A program made the position numbers and the translations under genes. A stretch of DNA of 64,000 bases from Prolixibacteraceae bacterium UBA6162 (GTDB lineage: Bacteria; Bacteroidota; Bacteroidia; Bacteroidales; Prolixibacteraceae): assembly GCA_002428215.1 (NCBI GenBank), contig DIUI01000095.1:1-64000 (forward strand), given 5' to 3'. Below, one piece after another: positions 18,354 to 26,182 of the stretch. The first letter of the stretch is position 1. The number at the start of each line of letters is the position of its first letter. Below the pieces are notes generated by a model. That model saw nothing but the letters and a program-made list of their open reading frames with translations, searched no databases and was not told the DNA's origin.

Positions 18354-19052
18354 TCAAATCAGAAGAATTGCAATAAAATAAATGCCAATGGCAATGAACA
18401 GCAAGGCAACCAGCCGCCTAAACCAGATTTCGAAACTTTTAATAGCATTGTACAGTTTGGCAACGTTGCCTATGGTGTAGGCCAACAGCCATGCAAAAAG
18501 TATAACCGGTAATCCGGTGGCTATTGCGAAAACAACAGGAAGGTACAATCCCCCAACACTGGCAACCGACAGCGGAAGCAGCATGGCAAAATAGAGTACG
18601 GCACTGTATGGGCAAAATGCGAGTGCGAAGACCATACCTAATCCCAGAGTGCCCCAGTAACTCCCTCTGCCTTTGTCGCCCATTCGTTGACCAATTCCCT
18701 CTAAAAAAGGAAAAGGAATCCGGATAACACCAAGCATAAATAGTCCAATAATCACCATAACCGGTCCCAGAATTTTTTCTGCCCAACCCTGAAAAGCCAG
18801 TGAAATGTTCATCTGACTGGCACCAAGGTAAATTATGACTGCCAAACCAGTATAGCTGATGGCGCGCCCCAGCGTGTAGATCAGCCCTTTTAGAAACACC
18901 TTGCGTTTGTCGTCGAGATCACGACTAATAAAACCTATGGCTGATATGTTTGTCGCCAGCGGACAAGGACTGATCGCGGTCATTAATCCCAGCACAGCTG
19001 CCGTTACAAATCCATATTGCGTGTTTTCGATAATTCCGATTAAATAATCCAT
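18354..19052 (-). CDS. arsG: ArsG-like permease (CcdA/DsbD-type membrane protein)
   Basis: 232 residues, about six TM segments of the CcdA/DsbD transmembrane fold. The Cys-containing motifs TAISPCPLATN (near 30) and ALAFCPYSAVLYF (near 135) could carry reducing power across the membrane. Bacteroides ars operons contain an arsE-arsF-arsG set with this composition, and gene order matches: thioredoxin-like, ArsF-like, this protein, permease. It begins 8 bases after the upstream ArsF-like gene. Its likely role is reduction and/or export of aromatic arsenicals together with ArsE and ArsF. Confidence 0.8.
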   Translation of the reverse strand: MDYLIGIIENTQYGFVTAAVLGLMTAISPCPLATNISAIGFISRDLDDKRKVFLKGLIYTLGRAISYTGLAVIIYLGASQMNISLAFQGWAEKILGPVMVIIGLFMLGVIRIPFPFLEGIGQRMGDKGRGSYWGTLGLGMVFALAFCPYSAVLYFAMLLPLSVASVGGLYLPVVFAIATGLPVILFAWLLAYTIGNVAKLYNAIKSFEIWFRRLVALLFIAIGIYFIAILLI

Positions 19053-19060
19053 CTATGCTG

Positions 19061-19468
19061 TTATTGCGCTGCCAGCATTGGGTCAATCGCTTTTTTCATG
19101 GCATCCTCAAGACGACGGGGCTGTGTATTGGCATACATGAATCCCTGTGAGGTTAGATCGACCCGCTGATTTCCGCTGATGATAATCAGTGCCTGTCCGG
19201 TAGCACCGAATTTTTCCATTATAGCTTTGCTTTCCTGCTTGTCGAGGTTTACAGCAACATAGCTGATTAACCCATTTTTATGCTGCTCAGGATAGAGTTT
19301 TTCAACTGCCTGCTTCGAAACTTTCTCAACATTATTGCAGGTCATGCACCGCCTTTCAGCATGGAAGTAGCCTATCTCAACCTTTGCTGATGCTTTGTTT
19401 TGTGCGATTGCCGGCATTACTCCACAAGTCATTGACGCCAACAAAAGAGCGATAATCAGTTTTTTCAT
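19061..19468 (-). CDS. arsF: ArsF-like exported thioredoxin-fold protein
   Basis: 135 residues, with a signal peptide (MKKLIIALLLASMTCGVMPAIAQ) that places the mature protein outside the cytoplasm. The mature part has a CMTC motif in FHAERRCMTCNNVEKVSK and a thioredoxin-like C-terminal half ending in LEDAMKKAIDPML. It sits between the ArsE-like thioredoxin and the ArsG-like permease, the order known for Bacteroides arsEFG, where ArsF is considered part of nitro-arsenical reduction. Likely redox partner of the ArsG-like membrane Cys pair. Enzymatic activity is inferred. Confidence 0.8.
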   Translation of the reverse strand: MKKLIIALLLASMTCGVMPAIAQNKASAKVEIGYFHAERRCMTCNNVEKVSKQAVEKLYPEQHKNGLISYVAVNLDKQESKAIMEKFGATGQALIIISGNQRVDLTSQGFMYANTQPRRLEDAMKKAIDPMLAAQ

Positions 19469-19480
19469 ACCCTATATTTT

Positions 19481-19738
19481 TTAAATTGTTGAATATTTCG
19501 AAAGTATTTCCTGTATCTCCCTTGCGGTAGGTAGCCTGCCCTTAATCTCAACTTTCTCATTGACTACCAGGGCAGGTGTTGCCAGGATGTTGTACTTCAA
19601 AATGTCCATGATGTCTTCGACCTTGGTAATGGTTGCAGTTAAACCATTTTGTGCAACCACCTCGCGGGTAAGTTGCTCCAACTTTTTGCACTTTGGGCAT
19701 CCGGTGCCTAAGATTTTAATTTCCATAACAGGTTTCAT
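19481..19738 (-). CDS. arsE: Small cytoplasmic thioredoxin (ArsE-like)
   Basis: 85 residues (81 if the ATG at 19724-19726, MEIKILGTGCPKC, is used). The CPKC motif and PALVV cis-Pro segment (LATPALVVNEKV) mark the thioredoxin/redox-active disulfide family. No signal peptide, so it would supply electrons on the inside. First structural gene after arsR in this operon, 43 bases downstream, with a second copy of the ArsR operator between them (19747-19764). It may reduce the ArsG membrane Cys pair. Confidence 0.82.
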   Translation of the reverse strand: MKPVMEIKILGTGCPKCKKLEQLTREVVAQNGLTATITKVEDIMDILKYNILATPALVVNEKVEIKGRLPTAREIQEILSKYSTI

Positions 19739-19746
19739 TTAAGATA

Positions 19747-19764
19747 TTTCGTATAAGACCGAAA
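19747..19764 (-). promoter_or_regulatory. Second ArsR operator, between arsR and arsE
   Basis: TTTCGTATAAGACCGAAA, an imperfect palindrome, matches the site at 20100-20117 in 16 of 18 positions. It lies 8 bases before the arsE start. It could bind the repressor for local control of arsE or cooperative repression. Confidence 0.55.
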
Positions 19765-19781
19765 TGATTTTTCAAATTTTT

Positions 19782-20090
19782 TTAGCGCACAAAGAATTGG
19801 GAAAGCAACGTTTTTGCAGCCTCCCAGTTTTCTCGGTTAATACAATATTTAATATAAGGGGGGTTAATTTCTCCCTGAATGAGTCCTGCTTTCTTCAGCT
19901 CTTTTAGATGCTCTGAAAGTGTGGACCGGGCAATGGGCAAATCTTCGGCCATATCTCCGCTGTAACAACAACTGTTGGGATTGTTGGCCAATCGTTCAAG
20001 GATGAATACCCGCACCGGGTTTGACAATGCTTTACCGATAGCAGCAATTTTTTCCTGGGTTTCGGTGTAGGCTTTTTCTTTCACCACCAT
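19782..20090 (-). CDS. arsR: ArsR-family regulator of the arsEFG operon
   Basis: 102 residues from the ATG at 20088-20090. The frame runs upstream to a TTG at 20120, but that would cover the operator and promoter. The winged-helix core is ARSTLSEHLKELKKAGLIQG. Cys ligands may be SCCYSGD (a vicinal pair near residue 47) and YCIN near 83. It heads arsR-arsE-arsF-arsG-permease. It differs clearly from the ArsR at 15648-15992, so the two operons have their own regulators, although the operator half-site is shared. Confidence 0.9.
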   Translation of the reverse strand: MVVKEKAYTETQEKIAAIGKALSNPVRVFILERLANNPNSCCYSGDMAEDLPIARSTLSEHLKELKKAGLIQGEINPPYIKYCINRENWEAAKTLLSQFFVR

Positions 20091-20099
20091 AAATAAGCA

Positions 20100-20125
20100 T
20101 TTCGTATAAATACGAAACAAAGGTA
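20100..20125 (-). promoter_or_regulatory. ArsR operator and -7 element of the arsEFG operon
   Basis: TTTCGTATAAATACGAAA (20100-20117) is a near-perfect palindrome (7-bp arms). It is immediately next to the minus-strand -7 element TACCTTTG (20125-20118), so the expected start site falls inside the operator. I see no good -33 TTTG. Confidence 0.65.
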
Positions 20126-20342
20126 AAGACTACTGATGATTCTCCGGAATTAATTTCTAATTAATTTTAATGTTTTACAACACGGTGTGCCCAAACGGTA
20201 TAATTATACAGCGCTCCCATAATGGTAAAAGATTACATTCCATGATGGATGCTTAAAGCCCTGAGACAGTTATGGAAGGGTTTTCCTCCAGGAAGATTCA
20301 GGAGGGGAGATGGAATGGAATCGGGATTAAAAAATGGCAGGT

Positions 20343-20786
20343 CTATTTTTCGAAAGCCCTGACCACGAATGTATAGATAAAACATCCCATGCAAAAACCT
20401 GCCACCAGCTCCAGCGCAGCGAAAAAGGTAAGAATGGCTGCCACCACCACCGAAGCGGTAGGTAGTTGGGCAAAATAGAGGAGAACTACCGCAGCACTCA
20501 TCAAAAAGCCCATTCTGGCTGCAAAAATTTTGGGTGCTTTATCTATCGGTTTTGCTTCAAGTTTGATGAGTGAAACAATCTGCTTACTTACATAACTTAG
20601 CGGCGACAACTTTGATCGGGTGAACGCTCTGATGAAAAAATCGGCTGCAACAAGCACCAGCAGCGCTGGAAAAGGAAGCAAAATTCCCACAACTACCAAC
20701 AGAATTACAAAAAAAGCGGTGGTTCGAACAATCTTTTCATTAACCTTCTCGGTCGAAACCGGACATATGAGTTGTTTGACGTTCAT
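20343..20786 (-). CDS. DUF4395 membrane protein
   Basis: 147 residues with a short N-terminal tail containing a Cys-Pro (LICPVSTEKVNE), two hydrophobic hairpins and a C-terminal Cys pair in AGFCMGCFIYT. These marks fit DUF4395, small inner-membrane proteins that often sit near thioredoxin-like genes and are thought to be redox-linked. It is upstream of the arsEFG operon on the same strand with 252 bases between, so it need not be co-transcribed. The Cys pair invites comparison with the ArsE/F/G redox chain. Function unknown. Confidence 0.75.
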   Translation of the reverse strand: MNVKQLICPVSTEKVNEKIVRTTAFFVILLVVVGILLPFPALLVLVAADFFIRAFTRSKLSPLSYVSKQIVSLIKLEAKPIDKAPKIFAARMGFLMSAAVVLLYFAQLPTASVVVAAILTFFAALELVAGFCMGCFIYTFVVRAFEK

Positions 20787-21050
20787 CTGTTATTACCTAA
20801 GCATTAATAATTTGGCGAATATAAGACAAGAAGATATTAATCGCAACTAATCTGCATTATCATTCAATCAATTTCAGGAGTTTAACATTTCGTTTACGTA
20901 GATCTTTGCTTATACAGTGGCAATTAACAGGAAAGGACCCTCTGTTTTTCATATTTTTCAAATATCTGATTTTACTTCTGCAATAGGTTGCCGGGCCAGT
21001 TTGAAAAGGTTAATTTTACCCGAAATTAAATAGAGAATACCTGTCTCATT

Positions 21051-21578
21051 ATGGCCATTTCCATACCCATTATATCAAACTCTACAGTAACTGTTCGCGG
21101 ATCAGATGGCTATATACTACTTTGGGCCTTCGGAGTTGTTATACTCCTTGCTGTGGTTTATCTTATTATAAACCGTATTAAGCCAGCGACCGGAAAAAGA
21201 AAACAGTCGTTTTTTTTTGGCAGCAGGAAGTGCATAGGCCTTGATTTGGGGAAAGACCGAAAATATTATCCAGATATACTTAAAGCCGAAATCACCAATT
21301 GTGGTAGGGTGGACGTTGATCTTGATCAGCCAATGCTGATATTCCGAAGCATCTGGATGAAACGCAAATTCAGACTTAAGGGCACTATGCGACATACCTT
21401 TTATCCTCTGTTATTAGAGCCAGGCAAGGTACATTCACTTCAAATCGATCTGAACCATTTTTATAAGCATGACCGCGCATTAAAACGCTTTCCACAGGTT
21501 TCGGTAGAGATTTATGAAGTTGGAGGCAGGCGATTAAGTTCAAAAAGTGTAATGTTGCGTAAAACGCTGTTCAGGTAA
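21051..21578 (+). CDS. Single-TM protein of unknown function upstream of pullulanase
   Basis: 175 residues. Residues about 20-41 form one TM segment (YILLWAFGVVILLAVVYLII), followed by a basic stretch and a soluble C-terminal part rich in beta-like segments with many Arg/Lys. I do not recognise the family. Its stop (21576-21578) is one base before the pullulanase ATG, so the two are translated as a pair. Function is unknown; the tight spacing suggests a role linked to glycogen or alpha-glucan breakdown, or none. Confidence 0.65.
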   Translation: MAISIPIISNSTVTVRGSDGYILLWAFGVVILLAVVYLIINRIKPATGKRKQSFFFGSRKCIGLDLGKDRKYYPDILKAEITNCGRVDVDLDQPMLIFRSIWMKRKFRLKGTMRHTFYPLLLEPGKVHSLQIDLNHFYKHDRALKRFPQVSVEIYEVGGRRLSSKSVMLRKTLFR

Positions 21579-21579
21579 T

Positions 21580-23532
21580 ATGCGCTCATGGCACTTTAAC
21601 CATATCGATTTTTCGTCGTATCCCCATTACAATGGCGACGATCAGGGGGTGTTCTGGTCACCAACAGAAACCCGGTTTACTCTTTGGGCACCTACCGCAG
21701 TGAAGGTTGAACTTCGTCTGTATCTTAATGGAGAAAACTCTAAGCCCGAAAGGAGCGTGATGTTGAATCCCGGTAAGCAGGGGATATGGAGTTTGACGAT
21801 TAAAGAAAATCTTCACAACTGGTTTTATACCTTTAGAGTAAATGATGGTGAATGGCTTCAGGAAGTACCGGATCCTTATGCTAAAGCTGTTGGGGTAAAC
21901 GGACAGCGGGGCATGATTGTGAATCTGGAGGCAACTCATCCTGAAGGATGGAAGGACGATAAGGGCCCATCGCTTGTTGAATATACCGATGCAATAATTT
22001 ACGAAGTACATATTCGGGATTTCTCTATCTCCGAGAATTCGGGAATGAAAAACAAAGGTCTTTATTTGGCCTTTACCGAAGAGGGGACGGTTTCTCCTTT
22101 GGGCGAAAAAACGGGCATCGATCATTTGTCTGAACTGGGGATTACACATGTTCATTTGCTGCCGGTAGCTGACTTTCAATCGGTCGATGAGGAAAAACCT
22201 CTTGCCCGTTATAACTGGGGATACGATCCGCAAAACTTTAATGTTCCCGAAGGCTCCTATGCCTCAGACCCATACGACGGAGCGGTGCGAATCAGGGAGT
22301 TTAAACAGTTGGTACAGCGGCTTCATCAGCGTGGTATCGGGGTTGTACTCGATGTAGTGTATAACCATACCGGGCTTACCAAGGGCTCGGTTTTTAACCA
22401 GACTGTTCCGGGCTATTTCTACCGTCAAAATCCCGATGGTTCATTCTCCAATGCCTCGGGATGTGGAAATGAACTGGCTACCGAGCGCAGTATGGTGCGG
22501 AAATTTATTCTCGATTCGCTTCGCTACTGGATTCGCGAATACCATATTGATGGCTTTCGGTTCGATCTTTTAGGCATATATGACCTTGATACTGTCCGCG
22601 AAATTATTGCTGAAACCCGAAAGGAGCATCCCGGTATTTTGCTTTACGGCGAGGGATGGGCGGCCGACTGGAGCCCTATGCCTGAAAACAAAAGGGCAGT
22701 TAAGCAGAATATCCGGAACCTGGAGGGTATGGCCGTTTTTAACGACGATCTGCGGGATGCACTCAAGGGCGATCATAGTCATCGTAATTCGAGAGGATTT
22801 GTTAGTCAGCTCCCCCTGCGAGAGGAGGCGGTCAAATTTGGAGTCGTTGGTGCTATATACCACCCTCAGATTGTATACAGTTATGTGGAGAGTTCTCATG
22901 AACCCTGGGCCAACCATCCGGTTCAGTGTGTAAACTATGTGTCGTGTCACGATAACTATACACTCTTCGATAAGCTTACAATGAGTGTGGATGGGGCTGA
23001 CTCAAGCCTCATAAGAATGATGGTCAAGCTGGCAGGTGCGATTGTGCTGACTTCCCAGGGAATACCATTTTTGCATGCCGGCGATGAATTTTGCAGAACC
23101 AAAAATGGTCATGGTAATTCCTACAATGCCTCTGATGCGATCAACCGAATCGATTGGATTGGAAAATCGGTTTATCGGGATGTTTTTGACTACTATCGCA
23201 AGCTAATTGCCATCAGAAGAAACCACCCCTTGTTTCGACGCTTCACGGCTGACCAGGTAAGAGAACAACTCAATTTTTGCATTCAATATCAGGTAGGGGT
23301 AGTATCCTATTGCATCAACAATCTGCAAAATGATGATTGCTGGCAGCGGGTAATTGTTGTTTTCAACGGAAACAATCATTCAGTAAATGTTCCGTTGCCT
23401 GAAGGCCAATTTCTGGTGATTGCAGAAGGTGATACCATAGATGAAACAGGTATCCGGGAATTGGAAAAAGAATATGCTGAAGTGGCATCTGTTTCGATGC
23501 TAATGCTGGCGCAGCCGCGGCAGACAGATTAA
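21580..23532 (+). CDS. pulA: Type I pullulanase (GH13)
   Basis: 650 residues. It hydrolyses alpha-1,6 branch points in pullulan, glycogen and limit dextrins. An N-terminal CBM48-like region (WSPTETRFTLWAPTAVKVEL) is followed by a GH13 barrel with YNWGYDP, the pullulanase type I signature, near 208. Predicted catalytic residues are Asp329 (GFRFDLLG), Glu358 (YGEGWA) and Asp458 (SCHDN). No signal peptide, so it acts in the cytoplasm on stored or imported glucan. It follows an unknown gene by one base, and its stop adjoins the stop of the convergent ald gene. Confidence 0.94.
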   Translation: MRSWHFNHIDFSSYPHYNGDDQGVFWSPTETRFTLWAPTAVKVELRLYLNGENSKPERSVMLNPGKQGIWSLTIKENLHNWFYTFRVNDGEWLQEVPDPYAKAVGVNGQRGMIVNLEATHPEGWKDDKGPSLVEYTDAIIYEVHIRDFSISENSGMKNKGLYLAFTEEGTVSPLGEKTGIDHLSELGITHVHLLPVADFQSVDEEKPLARYNWGYDPQNFNVPEGSYASDPYDGAVRIREFKQLVQRLHQRGIGVVLDVVYNHTGLTKGSVFNQTVPGYFYRQNPDGSFSNASGCGNELATERSMVRKFILDSLRYWIREYHIDGFRFDLLGIYDLDTVREIIAETRKEHPGILLYGEGWAADWSPMPENKRAVKQNIRNLEGMAVFNDDLRDALKGDHSHRNSRGFVSQLPLREEAVKFGVVGAIYHPQIVYSYVESSHEPWANHPVQCVNYVSCHDNYTLFDKLTMSVDGADSSLIRMMVKLAGAIVLTSQGIPFLHAGDEFCRTKNGHGNSYNASDAINRIDWIGKSVYRDVFDYYRKLIAIRRNHPLFRRFTADQVREQLNFCIQYQVGVVSYCINNLQNDDCWQRVIVVFNGNNHSVNVPLPEGQFLVIAEGDTIDETGIRELEKEYAEVASVSMLMLAQPRQTD

Positions 23533-24753
23533 TCAGAAAGCAGCAAGAAGCAATTCAATCTCCTTCGATGGCCGGTTAAACCGTATGCCAAGGTCGCGGT
23601 TGGTGAGGATTCCGTGATAGATGTAGACTCCCTTTCTGAATCCTTTTGAAAGTTTGATGTAATTGTCAACACCTCCGTTTTCGCCAATAGCCAGCAAGAG
23701 GGGTATGAGTATATTGCTTACCGAAATGGATGCTGTGCGAGCAACCAACGAAGGAATATTGGGAACACAATAATGCACAATCCCATGCTTCTTAAAAACC
23801 GGATTGTTCAGGTCAGTGAGTCGTGAAGTCTCAAATCCTCCCCCCTGTGCAACATTCATATCAATGATAACAGCTCCTTCTTTCATCTCCTGTATGAGTT
23901 CTTCTGCTACCCGGAATTGCAACGGGGCATTAAAGGGCATGGCTCCGATGACTACATCGGCCGAAACCAGAGCTTTCCTGAGCACTTTGGGATAGAGCAC
24001 AGAGGTAAAGATGCGTTGTCCGATCTTTTCCTCCAGTTTGCTCAGATTTTCAAGAGAAACATCAAAGATTTTAACCACCACGCCCAGAGCGAGTGCCGAT
24101 CTGGCAGCATATTCCGCAGCTGTTCCTGAACCCAGAATAACCAACTCTGCAGGTGTAATGCCGGTAACATCTCCAAACAGTACCCCTTTTCCTCCGTGAG
24201 CGCTGCTAAGGTATTCGCTGGCTATGGTTATGGCTGCCATTCCTGAAACCTGACTCATCTGATGTACGAATGGCATGTAGCCATTGTCTTGTTCGAGGTA
24301 TTCATAACCAATGGTTGTGACTTTCTTGTTCAACAACCGGTCAATCGATTCGGCACAATGCGATTCAATCTGCATCAGGGAGAGAATGGTTTGCTTTCCG
24401 GGCAATGCCTCAATCTCATGCTCGTCGAAGGGAGCCATGCGCAGGATGATGTCATTTTGAAATACCTCTTCACGTGTTTGAGCAATCAATGCCCCGGCAT
24501 CGGCATATTCCGAATCAGAGTAGTTGGCGCGCAGTCCGGCACCCTTCTCAAGAGTAATCTGATGGCCATAAGAAACAAGCAGGTCAACCGCCTGTGGTGT
24601 AAGGGGCACCCGGTATTCGATTTTATCGAGATCGGAGGGAATACCTATGGTTATACGTTTGTGTTTTCGCTGAATTTCAAGCATCTCCTCTTTGGGAAGT
24701 AGCATACTCTTTGTTACGGGGAGACCCGACCTTGTTTTATCGTTACCGATCAT
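23533..24753 (-). CDS. ald: Alanine dehydrogenase
   Basis: 406 residues, cytoplasmic, NAD-dependent, interconverting alanine with pyruvate and ammonia. Family marks include the N-terminal GIPSDLDKIEYRVPLTP, a conserved His in PFVHQMSQVSGMAA, and the nucleotide-binding LVILGSGTAAEYAARSALALG. The N-terminus is about 30 residues longer than typical; an internal start at ATG 24684-24686 (near MLEIQRKHKRITIGIPSD) is possible. It is 46 bases after the tsaE gene, the usual Bacteroidota neighbourhood. Confidence 0.93.
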   Translation of the reverse strand: MIGNDKTRSGLPVTKSMLLPKEEMLEIQRKHKRITIGIPSDLDKIEYRVPLTPQAVDLLVSYGHQITLEKGAGLRANYSDSEYADAGALIAQTREEVFQNDIILRMAPFDEHEIEALPGKQTILSLMQIESHCAESIDRLLNKKVTTIGYEYLEQDNGYMPFVHQMSQVSGMAAITIASEYLSSAHGGKGVLFGDVTGITPAELVILGSGTAAEYAARSALALGVVVKIFDVSLENLSKLEEKIGQRIFTSVLYPKVLRKALVSADVVIGAMPFNAPLQFRVAEELIQEMKEGAVIIDMNVAQGGGFETSRLTDLNNPVFKKHGIVHYCVPNIPSLVARTASISVSNILIPLLLAIGENGGVDNYIKLSKGFRKGVYIYHGILTNRDLGIRFNRPSKEIELLLAAF

Positions 24754-24799
24754 CGGTTGTTGTTTGGTACGGTGAAAGTTACACCCTATTTCCGACTTT

Positions 24800-25234
24800 T
24801 CAAAATTCGTTTTTGGTCAGCCTGGCAGTAATGGAGCGGGTTTCATCATCTTCAACAGACATAATTACCTCCACCAATTGATCGGGCAACAAATTGTCGA
24901 TTCGTTCGGGCCACTCCACCATACAGTAGTTTCCGCTAAAGAAATAGTCCTCATAGCCCATATCGAGTGCTTCATCTGAATTCTTAATGCGGTAAAAATC
25001 GAAGTGATAAATGGTGCCATTGCCCGACGTTTCGTATTCGTTAACTATCGAGAACGTTGGACTGGTAACAATATCCGACGATTTTAGTGCTGCGCAAATC
25101 GATTGAATAAGCGTGGTTTTACCGGCCCCCATTTTCCCATAGAAACAAAAAATGCGCTGTTGCCCAAACATTTCAATTAATGCCTTGGCAACCCCTGGAA
25201 GCTCTGCTAACCGGATGTTGTTTTTTTCGAACAT
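24800..25234 (-). CDS. tsaE: tRNA threonylcarbamoyladenosine biosynthesis ATPase TsaE
   Basis: 144 residues from the ATG at 25232-25234 (MFEKNNIRL); a TTG at 25252 would add six residues, but an AAAGAG stretch precedes the ATG. It has Walker A GKMGAGKTT, the switch region SPTFSIVNEYE, and the HFDFYR motif (IYHFDFYRIKNSDEALDMGY) of the TsaE family. TsaE energises the TsaB/TsaD complex that makes t6A37 in ANN-decoding tRNAs. Ald follows on the same strand. Confidence 0.93.
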   Translation of the reverse strand: MFEKNNIRLAELPGVAKALIEMFGQQRIFCFYGKMGAGKTTLIQSICAALKSSDIVTSPTFSIVNEYETSGNGTIYHFDFYRIKNSDEALDMGYEDYFFSGNYCMVEWPERIDNLLPDQLVEVIMSVEDDETRSITARLTKNEF

Positions 25235-25575
25235 TGACTCTTTTTTTTGCAATTATACAACTCTGTGGTTAAAAAACAAATCCCGGGTAAATTCCAGGGT
25301 TGATGTATGACCCAAACGGCTCATTTTGCCACTTCTGATTTTGAGGTTTGTCGGGCATATTCTGCAAAATATGTTTAATTTTGTAGAACAATTATTTGGT
25401 TGCTGGAGTCTTGCGTAAACTGGAGTGCGTGCCTTTCCAAATTTTTCTGCAAGGTGTTTTATTTATAGTATGCGTCTTGTATGATTTAATGGGATTTCTT
25501 TAGGAGTCTCTTAAAGAGATAAAGTTTTTCTGCCGGCAGTTATTGACAAAACCTTAAAAACAAAACTTAATAGAG
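25235..25575. other. Divergent intergenic region, tsaE/gcvH
   Basis: 341 bases between divergent genes. A -7-like box, TAATTTTG at 25376-25383, faces gcvH, but I see no well-spaced -33 element. A leader of about 190 bases would precede gcvH. A small inverted repeat, TCTCTTAAAGAGA, is near 25505-25517. I do not recognise a glycine riboswitch. Confidence 0.35.
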
Positions 25576-25956
25576 ATGAATTTACCCGAAAACTTAAAAT
25601 TTACCCAGGATCATGAATGGGTATTGGTAGAAGGCGACACGGCCACAATAGGTATTACCGACTTTGCTCAGGGTGAGTTAGGCGACATCGTTTTTGTGGA
25701 GATTGAAACTGAAGGCGAAACCCTTGACAAGGGTGAGATTTTTGGCACAGTTGAGGCTGTTAAAACAGTTTCTGACCTTTTCATGCCAGTAGCCGGTGAA
25801 GTTACCGAAGTCAACGAGTTGCTTGGCGATGCACCGGAATTAATCAACAAGGATCCCTATGGCAAAGGCTGGATGATAAAAATTAAGATTGCCGACGAAG
25901 CTGAGATATCTAATTTGCTTTCGGCTGCGGAATACAAAAAACTTATTGAGGCATAG
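25576..25956 (+). CDS. gcvH: Glycine cleavage system H protein
   Basis: 126 residues, the lipoyl carrier that moves the aminomethyl group between P and T proteins. The lipoylation Lys is Lys63, in [13 protein letters not shown]. The first residues, [23 protein letters not shown], and the ending [13 protein letters not shown] are typical. Single gene, with a terminator 24 bases later; other gcv genes are not in the window. Confidence 0.96.
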   Translation: MNLPENLKFTQDHEWVLVEGDTATIGITDFAQGELGDIVFVEIETEGETLDKGEIFGTVEAVKTVSDLFMPVAGEVTEVNELLGDAPELINKDPYGKGWMIKIKIADEAEISNLLSAAEYKKLIEA

Positions 25957-25980
25957 CATTGCCTTCGAACTTTTTACGCG

Positions 25981-26016
25981 GAGGGCGGCAACTGTAAGTT
26001 GTCGCCCTCACTTTTT
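25981..26016 (+). terminator. Terminator of gcvH
   Basis: GAGGGCGGCAACT pairs with AGTTGTCGCCCTC (one G:U) around a 3-base loop, then a CTTTTT run. Confidence 0.8.
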
Positions 26017-26122
26017 GGTGTTATCCTGTGCTGTAAAGATTCCAAAGATCTATTGTTGGTGCTTTGTTTTAAGATTTTATTCCTTCACATCGTTCGCCGA
26101 TGTGTCTTTCTGTCGGTGGGCG

Positions 26123-26156
26123 AAAAAAAACCGTAACATTTGCTGCCACGGTTTTT
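26123..26156 (-). terminator. Terminator of nrdJ
   Basis: On the minus strand ACCGTGGCA pairs with TGTTACGGT across GCAAA, and eight T residues follow. It is 27 bases after the nrdJ stop. Confidence 0.7.
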
Positions 26157-26182
26157 TAAATCAAGGGAGAAAAGATATTTGT

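Noticed and set aside
21658..22233. 191-residue minus-strand ORF over pulA
   Set aside because: Lies opposite the CBM48 and YNWGYDP region of a well-supported gene.
25384..25575. Glycine riboswitch before gcvH
   Set aside because: The leader has a short inverted repeat but not the conserved glycine-aptamer core.
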